Shown here: one piece after another, positions 12,475 to 23,297 of the stretch
How the letters are laid out: every line of letters begins with the position of its first letter
Position numbering within the stretch: position 1 is the stretch's first letter
Assembly: GCA_026874595.1 (NCBI GenBank)
Contig: CM049319.1
Span: forward strand, 64,906,417 to 64,970,416
Length of the DNA stretch: 64,000 nucleotides
Origin: Sipunculus nudus
Taxonomy: Eukaryota > Annelida > Sipuncula > Golfingiida > Sipunculidae
Direction: 5' to 3'
Translations under genes and position numbers: made by a program
The notes under the pieces: generated by a model
The model's input: the letters and a program-made list of their open reading frames with translations, nothing else
The model's database searches: none
Told to the model about the DNA's origin: nothing

Positions 12475-14117
12475 CCTGAAGCTTGTTCAGATATATCCCA
12501 CACTGCTAAATTGTACCAAAATTGTGTCTTTTGGCATTGAGTTTTATATTATTCATACTTTTATAGACAAGTTAATAATTGTAAGATTTTATACTTGTTT
12601 TTCTTTAAATCCAGAGTGGGCAGCACTGATCTTGCAGTCTGAGTTGCAGGTTATTCAATATCTCTGCTTTTACACAGATACATAGTGGAGAAAGCTATGA
12701 CTGTATACTCCATGAAATATTTGGTAAAGTTTTTCCGCCCTTAGGAGAAATGCTCAAATGTAAGTTTTATGTGGCCTCCTTTTTCTTTTAGTCTTTTCCT
12801 GGTTTTATTTCCTGTTAGGGTAGCTTGCCTTAGTGGATAAAGTTTGCATGAATTCAGTAATAACATTAAATCCTGGTGAATAACCTTTAAGCCAGTGACA
12901 CCAGTGGGTATTTGAAGTACAAGGAATCTGACTTGTAAAGGAATGTAGTTACCTCATTCCCCTGAAGCCGGCCCAAAGGTCATATAAGGTCACCCTGGGG
13001 TCACTAGCCTTAGGCAGTACAATGGGGTGTCTACAGGTCCATTTGATGGTAAGTCACCAGAAAAACTGAGCTGCCTGTACAGGAGAAATGTCCTTTACAC
13101 AGAGGGTCAACTCAACAGTACACACACACACACAACCTCCTGCACCTAGTATCTCATGTGGCTTGGGATGATAAAAGAATGATTGTAGGTTAGGAGTTTG
13201 CTGGCTTTACCAGTTTTCCAACCAAGGCAGAATTTTTCCAAGGTCACATTTAAAGTTTGATTCACAGTTTATTTAAATAAACCATGTCTTCCAGAATTTT
13301 CCCAATATATGGAATTTCCAAATGTTCTTAAAACCCAGGAAAGTGAAAATAGTCTAAATCACTGTACAGGAGAACTTGAATACAATTTTTTTCAGGAAAC
13401 TTTCTGTGGATAATATGTTATAAGGAAAATATTTGTTTCCTCATCAAGATTTACTGTGTTGTTTTTGTTATGACAGGTTTTCCACTCTGACATATCAGCC
13501 AACTTGTGTCAAAGATGAATGATTCTTGGAGTATGTCCACCCTTAGAGCTTTAGCCTGAACATAAGCAATTTATTTGGATGGGTATGGTGTTCATGAAGC
13601 CTCCATTAATTTTACTCATGATTGCATTTGAGACTTACAAACAGGCAGTATTTATTTATATTACATTCTCACTCTAATCCAGATGAACTCCAATATTTAT
13701 GCAGTATCTTTATTCTCTCTACACTGACCATTCAACAAAATTTCGTTAATCATCATTTGAAATCTTGCGTAATCTGTTCAGTAAACTCTGTTCACCTGGA
13801 CCACCTGCAATCTGCCATATTTCATTCAAGTTCATTATGTTAAACTTCTAGCAGCAGTGAGCTGAGGAGACAAAAGACAGTGAATTATAGTTATAAATGT
13901 TTACTTGACCTATTTTTCTTGTTATGACACTGCTCAGTCATGCAAGGCATCTTTTGAAAATGTAGTCATTGAGCCATTCTTTTTGTGCATGGAGTAATGT
14001 TGTAGTGATGTCACAGAAACATACCACACAAATTTCCCAACACAGTGGAAATTTCCCTCCTGGCTATGTTGCCTTTTAGACTTGGGTTCTACAAGCTGCA
14101 AAAATTATTTGATTTTT
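12470..14117. other. Intergenic stretch, no gene seen
   Basis: Largely unique AT-rich sequence. A short (CA)n run lies near 13121-13133. I see no splice-flanked coding segments or RNA genes. Confidence 0.4.
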
Positions 14118-15660
14118 AGCGAACCTGTGAGCTTATGCGATGGTGTGGCGTCTGTCGTCTGTATGTTAACCCATACTATCTTGAAAACGGCAACAGTTAG
14201 CATAACAAAATTTTATGTAAAAAATTAGTCATATAAAAAACTCTATCTGATTTTGCAGAAATGATTCCTGGAACAATCTCTCTCAAGTTTGTTCGAATGG
14301 TTTAAGTTTGGTGATTTTTGGCTGAGTTACAGGAAGTTGAACTAAGTCATCTGTCCAAAAACCATACTAAAATGACAATCGCAGAAATGGCTGGAACTAT
14401 CATCACCAAATTTTATGCCAGTGTTGGTCACATGAGACATATCTGAAATTCATGTATGGGGGTCATTGGTCATCTGTACATTAACCCATAATTTCTCAGG
14501 GAATAGCAGGAGCTACCATCTCCAGATTTAATGCAATAATCTGTCACATATCAAAATGTTGTGCGATTCATCTTATTTTTGCTATCTGCATTTACTTAGA
14601 TTTTACAAGGAAAAATCTGAAAAAAACTTGTAAAAGTCTTCTTCTTGTGAACAGTCCAGCCAAATTGTCCAAATTTTACAGAAATTATCCCAGAGGGAGC
14701 CCTCTCAGGTTTGTTCAAATGGTTTGTGTTGGATAAATTTTAGCAGAGTTACATAACAGGCCAAGATTGTGTATCTTTCTTGAATAGGTTGAGAAACTGC
14801 CAACTGTTTCAGATTTGGCAACAGATCAAGAGTTCATTCAGTGCAGCCAAATACAAGGCATGTGATCATCTCATGGGCAGCATGTGATCATCTCATGGGT
14901 AGCATGTGATCACCTCATGAGTATCATGTGATCACCTCATGGGTGTCATGCCCCTCATACTGCATATGGAGCCAATCTGTGAGCTTATGCAATTGTGTAG
15001 CTACTAATTCAGATTTGGCAATAGGCAAAAGGTCAGCCTGGATTTATTTATAGCTTTGGCAGACTGCCAACTGTTTCAGATTATGCAACAGGTCAAGAGT
15101 TCACTCAGTGCAGCCAGGTACAGGTCAAAAGTTCACTCAGTCTAGCCAGGTGCAGGTCAAGAGTTCACTCAGTGCAGTAGCCTGAGCCAGTAATTTGTCA
15201 CAGTACACTCGGGGCAACAGCCTTTCTCACCTAAGCCTGGTCAGCCCTGTGCATCAGACTCAAGGTAAGTTTGATGTATTGGCCTGATATTCTGACCTGT
15301 ATGTGTTTTTATGGCTTTCTCGTTCACAAGACAGGTGTTGCCATCTACAAAGACTTTTGCAAAGTGTATTTGCCTGCTTAATTCTACAGAAGAATTTGAT
15401 ATATCAGTCTGAAATTGGGCATATTTGTACATGTCAAATAGCTTTGTTGTATACAAGACTGGTGGTGCCACTTACAATAATTTTTGTGTTGTGTGCACTC
15501 ATGCCAGAATTTCAGCAGTGATGTTTGTGTATTGTTTCTTGTTCAAAATCTTTAGTACTTGCATTGTTCATATATATGAAAAGTAGTGGTTCAGCACTGA
15601 AGCGCTATACCTGGTGTATATCCATATGCACACGTTTGCATTAGGCCTGTAGGCCTTGTT
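14118..15660 (+). mobile_element. Repeat family A, copy A2 (internally deleted)
   Basis: The start GCGAACCTGTG (14119-14129) follows a T run. The middle of the family is missing. The 3' module is present: a decayed inverted-repeat partner, CACACGTTTGC (15629-15639), then the hairpin AGGCC-TGTA-GGCCT (15643-15656) and a terminus at CTTGTT. It includes a 22-bp tandem (14859-14946) and an AGGTCA/AGTTCA direct-repeat tract (about 15080-15180). Confidence 0.75.
14859..14946. repeat. 22-bp tandem, four copies, inside A2
   Basis: Units start at 14859, 14881, 14903 and 14925. The core is CATGTGATCA(T/C)CTCATG. A diverged version lies in copy A5 at about 56858-56930, so the tandem belongs to this variant of the repeat family. 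Confidence 0.9.
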
Positions 15661-16496
15661 TTCAGATTTATCTGTTTATTGCTCTTAATACTCTTGTGGG
15701 AACTTAAAACAATGTAAGGTATTATTTTATATCCAGTTAATGGTGCCATGTTTAATTCCTCCAGTGAAGAAAAATTGATCAAGCTTAGTTGCCTGTATCA
15801 ATGGGAAGCTGAAAAAAATGATTGACAGGGTGTTTTAACAGACATGTATACACAACAAACAAATACACACAGGTATTTAACTGGGAGCATACAGCCTTTG
15901 TCTAGCTTTATTCAGTAGGTAAATAAAATGCACACTTGAGACATGGTGACCTTAATTACAAAGTGAAAAAAGAGGCTGGGGTAACATATGACACTCAGGC
16001 TTCTGAAATAAACTATAGGCCATCAGCTTCAGTTCATCAGAAGTTGATGTTTTGGGTGGCAGCCTGTCGCTACCTGTACTGGTGACCACTGATGACCTTT
16101 ATAATCAATGTTTTTGTACTGGTTTGTGTTTCTTGCCTCTGTGCACTTCATAAGTTATCTCATTACCAGGTGTGCATACCAGGAGTCACGGTACTCCATG
16201 TCACGCGCTAGTTGACTCTCTACTGCTCATACTCTCCAAATTTCAGTCCATGTATCTTATTGTCACCAGTACAGTCCTGAAGATGTTTATGGCATGAAAC
16301 CTTTATCCTGTATTTGGATCAGTGTTTGATTTATGAGAGACTGTAGAATGTAAAATATAATATGAAGTTTGTATGACAATTCCAGCTGGTCTCCTATCTT
16401 TGTTTTGTCATATCTTGATGAGAGCTATTGACAGTATTTGTGAACAGGACATGCAATCATTAATTGCAGAGGTTTTCTGAGCATTTAAATTCTGTC
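15661..16496. other. Intergenic stretch, no gene seen
   Basis: Unique-looking sequence between repeat A2 and the Harbinger-like MITE. I find no coding, RNA or repeat signal I can support. Confidence 0.4.
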
Positions 16497-16499
16497 TAA

Positions 16500-17283
16500 A
16501 AGCCAGCATACACGTTGCGATGCAACCCGACTCAACTCAACTGGGACTGACTGAACAGGTTTTCTCAAGTTTTCAACAGTTTCTTCCAGTTTTTTACCCT
16601 GCAGCCTGATGACAACTGGGGTGCATACACATAAAATGATAACGACCCAACTCAACCGGATCAACGGCAGAGGTGGTACATTCAAATCAACAAAAAATGG
16701 AGACAAGCTTGTGACATATGAAAGCAAAGTCATTAATACATGTCATTTTATTTATCAAAATACATGTATTTATCTATATCTAGCCTTTCAATTCTTCCCA
16801 TCACATAGCGAATGATTTTAGTTTATATAATTTAAGTCTATAAAATAGTATTTGATATCCTGTGATATACACTATATATTCTAAATCTGTGAACATGGAG
16901 CATATAGATATTATGCTGCCATTGTACTGGCGACATTGACTATACAGATCTATACATATATAATGTGCGCAAAGTGCTCATGTGATGTAATGTTGTCCTT
17001 TTTCTGCACCATACGATTTTGGCCTAGAAGATCACATGAATGAGGTAGTCATATGATCAGAGACGTAGCTGTGATTGGTTGCTGACTGGGCTTCTGAACG
17101 ACACGACTCAACTGGACATGATTTTTTCTGACACTGCCAGAAACCAAAAACAGCTGACTGGTGCTGACTATGGTTTAGTCGGGTTGTTTTCGCGCATACA
17201 CTTTGCGACGCGACTCAACTCAACTCAACTAAACAGTTTTTGACCTGTTGAGTTGAGTTGGGTCGCAATGTGTATGCTGGCCT
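16500..17283. mobile_element. Harbinger-like MITE (784 bp) with TIRs and TAA target duplication
   Basis: The left end AAGCCAGCATACACGTTGCG (16500-16519) is inverted at the right end, which reads TCGCAATGTGTATGCTGG at 17263-17280. The similarity continues inward through a CAACTCAACT-rich segment for about 40 bp. TAA trinucleotides flank both sides (16497-16499 and 17284-17286), fitting the TWA target duplication known for PIF/Harbinger transposons. A second, internal copy of the terminal sequence at about 17191-17235 makes the right end a fold-back. There is no transposase coding region, so the element is non-autonomous. Confidence 0.75.
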
Positions 17284-17590
17284 TAAGGGTGTTAGTGGGT
17301 GTTAGCAATTAACTTTGATGGTGTTAACATGTCGTGGGTATTGTAGTGATTGTTGGCATTAAAGGATAACAGGGTTTCGGGGGATATTTAAAAATGTGTT
17401 ATGTGGGATTTAAGCATTATGAGGTTTCTCATGTATTTTAACATCTGGTTTGATTTTGTTGTGCTAGCTTCTGAACATTTGAGAGACATTGAAGGGGTTT
17501 AGTTGATGTTTGAGGAGATGCAAGAGAATTTGTGGGAATTCAAAGAATTACGGAGTACTTAATTATTAGGGCAAACACAAACATAGATAT
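17284..17590. other. Flank between MITE and minisatellite
   Basis: About 300 bp of T/G-rich sequence, with no gene or recognised element. Confidence 0.4.
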
Positions 17591-19080
17591 TTGAGGAAGT
17601 AAAGGAAGTTGTTTGGGCATTTAGAGAAGAGCATGGGGCAGGTTTTGTGGGCATTTACGGAAGTTGGGCAAGTTGTGTGGGCATTTAAGGAAGTGGGGCA
17701 GGTTGTTTGGGCATTTATGGAAGTTAGGCAGGTTGTGTGGGCATTTAAGGAAGTAAGGAAGGTTGTGTGGGCAATTAAGGAAGTGGGGCAAGCTGTGTGG
17801 ACATTTAAGGAAGTGGGGCAGGTTACGTGGCTGTTTAAGGAAGTGGGGCAGGTTGTGTGGACATTTAAGGAAGTTGGGCAGGTTGTGTGGACATTTAAGG
17901 AAGTGGGGCAGGTTGTGTGGACATTTAAGGAAGTTGGGCAAGTTGTGAGGACATTTAAGGAAGTGGGGTAGGTTGTGTGGGCGTTTAAGGAAGTGGAGCA
18001 AGTTGTTCGGACATTAAGGAAGTGGGGCTGGTTGTGTGGGGATTTAGGGAAGTTGGGCAGATTGTTTGGGCATTTAAGGAAGTGGGGCAACTTGTGTGGC
18101 CATTTAAGGAAGTTGGTCAGGTTATGTGGCCATTTAAGGTAGTGGAGCAGGGTGTGTGGACATTTAAGAAAGTGGGGCAGGTTGTGTGGACATTTAAGGA
18201 AGTGGGGCAAGTTGTGTGGGCATTTAAGGAAGTGGGGCAGGTTGTGTGGGCATTTAAAGAAGTGGGGCAAGTTGTGTGGGCTTTAAGGAAGTGGGGCAAG
18301 TTGTGTGGACATTTAAGGAAGTGGGGCAAGTTGTGTGGGCATTTAAGGAAGTGGGGCAAGTTGTGTGGACATTTAAGGAAGTGGGGCAAGTTGTGTGGGC
18401 ATTTAAGGAAGTGGGGCAAGTTGTGTGGGCATTTAAGGAAGTGGGGCAGGTTGTGTGGGCATTTAAGGAAGTGGGGCAAGTTGTGTGGGCATTTAAGGAA
18501 GTGGGGCAAGTTGTGTGGGCATTTAAAGAAGTGGGGCAAGTTGTGTGGGCATTTAAGGAAGTGGGGCAAGTTGTGTGGACATTTAAGGAAGTGGGGCAAG
18601 TTGTGTGGGCATTTAAGGAAGTGGGGCAAGTTGTGTGGACATTTAAGGAAGTGGGGCAAGTTGTGTGGGCATTTAAGGAAGTGGGGCAAGTTGTGTGGGC
18701 ATTTAAGGAAGTGGGGCAAGTTGTGTGGGCATTTAAGGAAGTGGGGCAAGTTGTGTGGACATTTAAGGAAGTGGGGCAGGTTGTGTGGGCATTTAAAGAA
18801 GTGGGGCAAGTTGTGTGGGCATTTAAGGAAGTGGGGCAAGTTGTGTGGACATTTAAGGAAGTGGGGCAAGTTGTGTGGGCATTTAAGGAAGTGGGGCAAG
18901 TTGTGTTGGGCATTTAAGGAAGTTGGGCAAGTTGTGTGGGCATTTGAGGAAGTGGGGCAAGTTGTGTGGACATTTAAGGAAGTGGGGCAAGTTGTGTGGG
19001 CATTTAAGGAAGTGGGGCAAGTTGTGTTGGGCATTTAAGGAAGTGGGGCAAGTTGTGTGGGCATTTAAAGAAGTGGACAA
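17591..19080. repeat. 30-bp minisatellite, about 49 copies, with 270-bp higher-order period
   Basis: The unit core is TTGTGTGGGCATTTAAGGAA followed by GTGGGGCAAG; 30 bp each, with occasional 29- and 31-bp units. The left part (17591-18240) is diverged. 18241-18900 is nearly homogeneous and differs mainly by GGGC/GGAC and AAGGAA/AAAGAA variants. The AAAGAA variant recurs at 18241, 18511, 18781 and about 19053. Because 30 is divisible by three, long open frames appear in several frames on both strands (for example GQVVWAFKEV repeats). The 29/31-bp units break them and no promoter, splice or start context supports a gene, so I annotate it as satellite DNA. Confidence 0.95.
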
Positions 19081-19190
19081 AAATACTAACATCTTTGCAT
19101 GTTCCATCTTCTGTCATATTCATCAGTGTGTAAGAAAATAATCGGTATGTGAAATGACCACAACATACTCTCTTGTATATTGGACCAAGT

Positions 19191-19231
19191 CGGGTGTGTG
19201 TGGGTAAGTAGGTGTGTGTGTGTGTGTGTGA
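19191..19231. repeat. (TG)n microsatellite
   Basis: An interrupted TG run (GTGTGTGTGG... then a purer stretch) just right of the minisatellite. Confidence 0.85.
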
Positions 19232-19261
19232 GTGTACGTGCTTATATATTTATATATTGTG

Positions 19262-19347
19262 TAACTGATGTGTAAAAATGCAAGCGCTGTGAGTCTGATC
19301 TTCGAGTTCAGCACTATATAAGTACTATTCATTATTATTATTATTGG
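19262..19347 (+). repeat. SINE/LINE-like 3' tail with ATT repeat (tentative)
   Basis: The sequence AAGCGCTGTGAGTCTGATCT, then a CACTATATAAGTACTATTC-like segment and an (ATT)n tail at 19330-19346, resembles 3' tails of short retroposons common in marine invertebrates. I see no clear tRNA-type A and B boxes, so only the tail is called. Confidence 0.35.
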
Positions 19348-19620
19348 TTACAATGGTTTAAGTTTGGTGATTTTTGGCTGAGTTACAGCTAGTTGAACTT
19401 AGTCATCTGTCCAAAAAGCATACTAAGATTACAATCTTAGAAACGGCTGGAGCTGTCATCACCAAATTTTATGCCAATGTTGGTCACATGAGTCATGTCC
19501 GAAATTGAGGTATTGGTGGCGCCACCTGCATCGGCCTTTTTTGAACGGGGGTCATCAGTGCCCGTATCATACTGACAGCTACAAAAAACTTCTTCTCTGA
19601 AACCATTTGGCCAAATTGTT
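19347..19620 (+). mobile_element. Family A fragment split by copy A3
   Basis: An internal family A segment, from GGTTTAAGTTTGGTGATTTT to CCAAATTGTT. It includes the palindromic motif GGTGGCGCCACC at about 19517. It is interrupted where copy A3 begins. Confidence 0.7.
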
Positions 19621-22600
19621 AGCGAACCTGTGAGCTTTTGCGATGGTGCGGCGTCGTCCGTCGTGCGTCGTGTGTCGTCTGTACGTTAACCATAGCTATC
19701 TCAAAAACAGCAGGAGCTAGCATCAACAATTTTTTTGCAAATAATCAGTCATCCAAAAAACTATATCGGATTTTGTTTATTTTTTTTCTAACTGCAATTT
19801 CTTAGATTTTATAGGGAAAAAGCTAAAAAAACTTTTAAAATCTTCTTCTCCGAAACTGTCCAGCCAAATTGTCCAATATTTCACAGAAATGATCCCTAGA
19901 ACAACCTTTCTCAAATTTGTTCGAATGGTTTCAGTTTGTAGATTTTTGACCGAGTTACAGGAAGTTGAACTTTGTTAATTTTGCAAAAAAGCATATAAAA
20001 ATTAAAATCTCAGAAACGGCTGGAGCTATCATCACCAAATTTTATGCCAATATTGGTCACATAGGTCATATCTGAAATTGAGGTATTGGTGGCGCCACCT
20101 GCATCGGCCTTTTTTTGTACAGGGTCATTAGTGCCTGTATCCCACTGAGGGCTACAAAAGACTTCTTCTCTGAAACCATATGGCCAAAATGTTTAATATC
20201 GCACAGAAATAATCCTAGGGTAGTGCTTTGTGAAGTTTGTTCAAATGGTCTCTTTTCAGTGACTTTTGGCTAAGTTATGGGAAGCTGAATTTAGTCATAG
20301 GCCATAACAGCCCATTTATAGCTCAGTGGCTACAAAGATCTTCTTCTCTAAAACCACTGGGCCAAATTCTTAAATCTGACACATAAAGTATCCTCAGATG
20401 TTGATAATTCAAGTTTGTTCAAATGGTTTGGTTTAGTGCTTTTTGGCTGAGTTACGGGAAGCTGAACTTAGCCAGTTTGCTGTATCTACCTATATGAGTT
20501 ATAAACTTGCGAAACGTTTTTCGACTGATGCCACTGAGGCCAGTTTGTTAAATATTTTACAAGAATAATCCCTACAATAATTCTTATAATAATTGTCATT
20601 AATGGTTCCACATGAATGATTTTTGGCTGAATTATGGAGATTGAATTGAGTCATTTTACCATATATGTTAGCTGTGTGATGCTGTTACATCTAGCCTGGC
20701 ACCAGTTTATAAGCATCTATTACATCATGCCACTAGACATTTAGATTTCAGGTTATATTTGGTTAATATTGACAAGAAAGTTTTTTTAAAGCTTTTAAAA
20801 ATTTAGATTTATGATTTTAGTTATTCATCATACCAGGCAATATTACAGTTATGGATATTCAGCTCTCTGTGGCTATATAAAGACAACTGTACGTTGATTA
20901 TAAATTATTGGTATCCCAAATCAACTTAATTCAAGAATTTGCCATCAATGATATATATCTGTATTTTAATTTTGCATTCAGTATGCATCTGTAATAATTG
21001 TATCGCCAGACATAGTCTGGAGATACTATGGTTTAGGCACGGTTGTGCTGCCGCCGCTGCCGCCGCCGCCGCAGAGATTTCTTTTGGACACAATAACTAA
21101 AAAAATATTTCAAGGATCTTTTTCAAACTTGACACATTTATAGATATAGGTGAGAGGACGAAGCCTATTTAAAATGGGGTCATGACCTCAACTAGGAGAG
21201 TGACCTTGACCTTGAATAGATCCATTTTTGGGGAAAATCACACAAATTCATAAATATCTAAAGAAATCTTTCATGGATTTATCCAAAAATCAAGTTGGAC
21301 AAAGATCTTGGATAGTGATGTCATGTACCGGAAACTGGTGGTGCCACCTAGTATCCTTTCTTGTTTTTGTGCCGTTTAATACCCCCATCATTGCCACTTG
21401 ACAGTACTTTTAGCATCACAAGTCAAAAACTGATTGACAGATTTCTTAAATATAATTCATGTACATAGGTATGGGTTATGGGATGATGTATATTAAAATT
21501 TTGGTCATGACCTTTCCTTTGAGAGTGGCTTTGACCTTGAATATTACCATATATGGTGAAAATCACATAAAATCATGAATATCTTAAAAAGGGATGCATG
21601 GATTGGTCCAAAAATCAAGTTGACGGAAGATCTTGGATAGTTTTGTCTTTTGCAGAAGATAAGTGGCGCCACCTGTTGTCCTTTTCTTGTTTTTTTGCGC
21701 CTTTGAATACCCCATCATTGCCACTTGACAGTCTATACAGTGAGTATTATAAATCAAACAGTAATGGACAGATTTCTTTCATGTTATGCATGTATATAGA
21801 TATGGTTTATGAAATGAGGTTTATTTAATTTTAAATTTAATTTTTAAATTTAATTTAATTTAAATTTTTTTTTTTTAATTTAATTTTTTTTTTCAAATGT
21901 TGGATATTTTGGAATGCAGTTTATTGATTTGGGGTCATGACTGTGACTATGAGAGTGACCTTGACCTTGAATATTCCCATATTTGGTGAAAAACATAAAT
22001 CATGAATATCTTAATAAGGGCCACTTGACAGCACTGTGAGCATTATAAGTCAAAAACCCTTTGATCAATTGTCCTTCCCAGTCCAAAATATTCCTATATT
22101 TTGTACAAATGTTTCTCACATTCATTGCTAAAATACAAATACATCACATTATATCAACAAAATACCACAAAACCTCATTTGTCTGGCGATACTATGGCAC
22201 CAGCGGTGCCAAGAAATGTCTAGTTTTACATATATTCCTGATTTCTTTTTTATAAAAAGTCAGCTGAAAAAGTTTATAGTATTGGGAAAATAAATTTCAA
22301 ATATATTTTAAGTAGGGACCACTTTTGTGTACAGATGGCAGCACTTGGTTTACCATTGGCAGATTGCCAGTGCCTTGATGTTGGCCATTAGCCAAGATGA
22401 TGTCAGCTCTATAAATAGTTTTGGCACAGTGCCAGGATTGGAAGAAGTGCAGCCAGGTATAGGTCAAGAGTTCACTCAGTGCAGTAGTTGCATTCTATTT
22501 ATAGCTTTGGCAGACTTCTCACTGCATCATATTTGGCACCAAAGTTCAGCCTGAATCTATTTATAGCTTTGGCAGACTGCCAAGTGTGTCAGATTATGCA

Positions 22601-23297
22601 ACAGGTCAAGAGTTCACTCAGTGCAGCCAGGTACAGGTCAAAAGTTCACTCAGTCTAGCCAGGTGCAGGTCAAGAGTATACTCAGTGCAGTAGCTTGAGG
22701 CAGCAATTTGTCACAGGTCACTCGGGGCAACTGCCTTACTCACCTAAGCCTTGTCAGCCCAGTGCATCAAACTCTGGGAATGTTTGATGTATTGGACTGA
22801 TACCTGTCTATGCGTCTTTGATGGTATTCTCATTTACAAGACAGGTGGTGCCACCTACATTGACTTTTGCAGTGCATGCGCCTGCTTATTTCTACAGAGG
22901 AATTTGATACATCAGCCTAAAATTGGGTATGTTTATACATATCGGGTAGCTTTATAGTGTACAAGACTGGTGGCTCCACCTACAATAATTTTTGTACAGT
23001 GTATGTCCCTGCTTATTTCTCAGGAGGGGTTTGATATATCAGTCTGAAAATTGGGCATATATGTCTATCTCTGATAGCTTCGTTGTATACAAGACTAGTG
23101 GTGCCAGCTACAATCGTTTTTGTGATGTTTGCACCCATGCCAGAATTTCAGCAGTGATATTTGTGTAATTGTTTCTTATTCAAAATGTTCAGTACCTGCA
23201 TTGTTCATATACATGAAAAGTAATGGTCCAGCATTGAAGCATAATACCTCGTGTATTTCCCAATGCACAGGTTCGCATTAGGCCTGTAGGCCTTGTT
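19621..23297 (+). mobile_element. Repeat family A, copy A3, full ends, carrying nested repeat D
   Basis: The 5' end GCGAACCTGTG (19622-19632) is exactly inverted at 23266-23276 (CACAGGTTCGC). The hairpin AGGCC-TGTA-GGCCT (23280-23293) and terminus CTTGTT follow. The body matches A4 and A5 over most of its length. Repeat D interrupts it at 21001-22223; without D the element is about 2.45 kb. A sub-terminal inverted repeat plus a 3' stem-loop is the published hallmark of Helentron-derived HINEs. No Rep/helicase coding is present. Confidence 0.75.
21001..22223 (+). mobile_element. Repeat D: nested non-autonomous Helitron/Helentron-like element
   Basis: The left end TATCGCCAGAC (21001-21011) has its perfect inverted partner GTCTGGCGATA at 22181-22191, 32 bp inside the right end. 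That gap holds a six-pair hairpin, GGCACC-AGC-GGTGCC (22197-22211), and the element ends in CTAG (22220-22223). Comparison with copies A4 and A6 shows where family A is interrupted, which fixes the boundaries to within a few bases. The interior has two to three diverged units of about 325 bp with GGTG(G/C)-type palindromes at about 21340 and 21661 and TGACCTTGACCTTGAA blocks. A GCC-repeat lies at about 21049-21076 and an A/T-only stretch at 21826-21897. Confidence 0.7.

Noticed and set aside
17566-19107. Long open frames (up to 338 codons) on both strands in the minisatellite
   Set aside because: They follow from a stop-free 30-bp unit. Units of 29 and 31 bp shift frame, several frames and both strands are open at once, and there is no start or splice context.
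19262-19347. tRNA-derived SINE with intact promoter
   Set aside because: Only a tail with an ATT run is visible; A and B boxes could not be identified.
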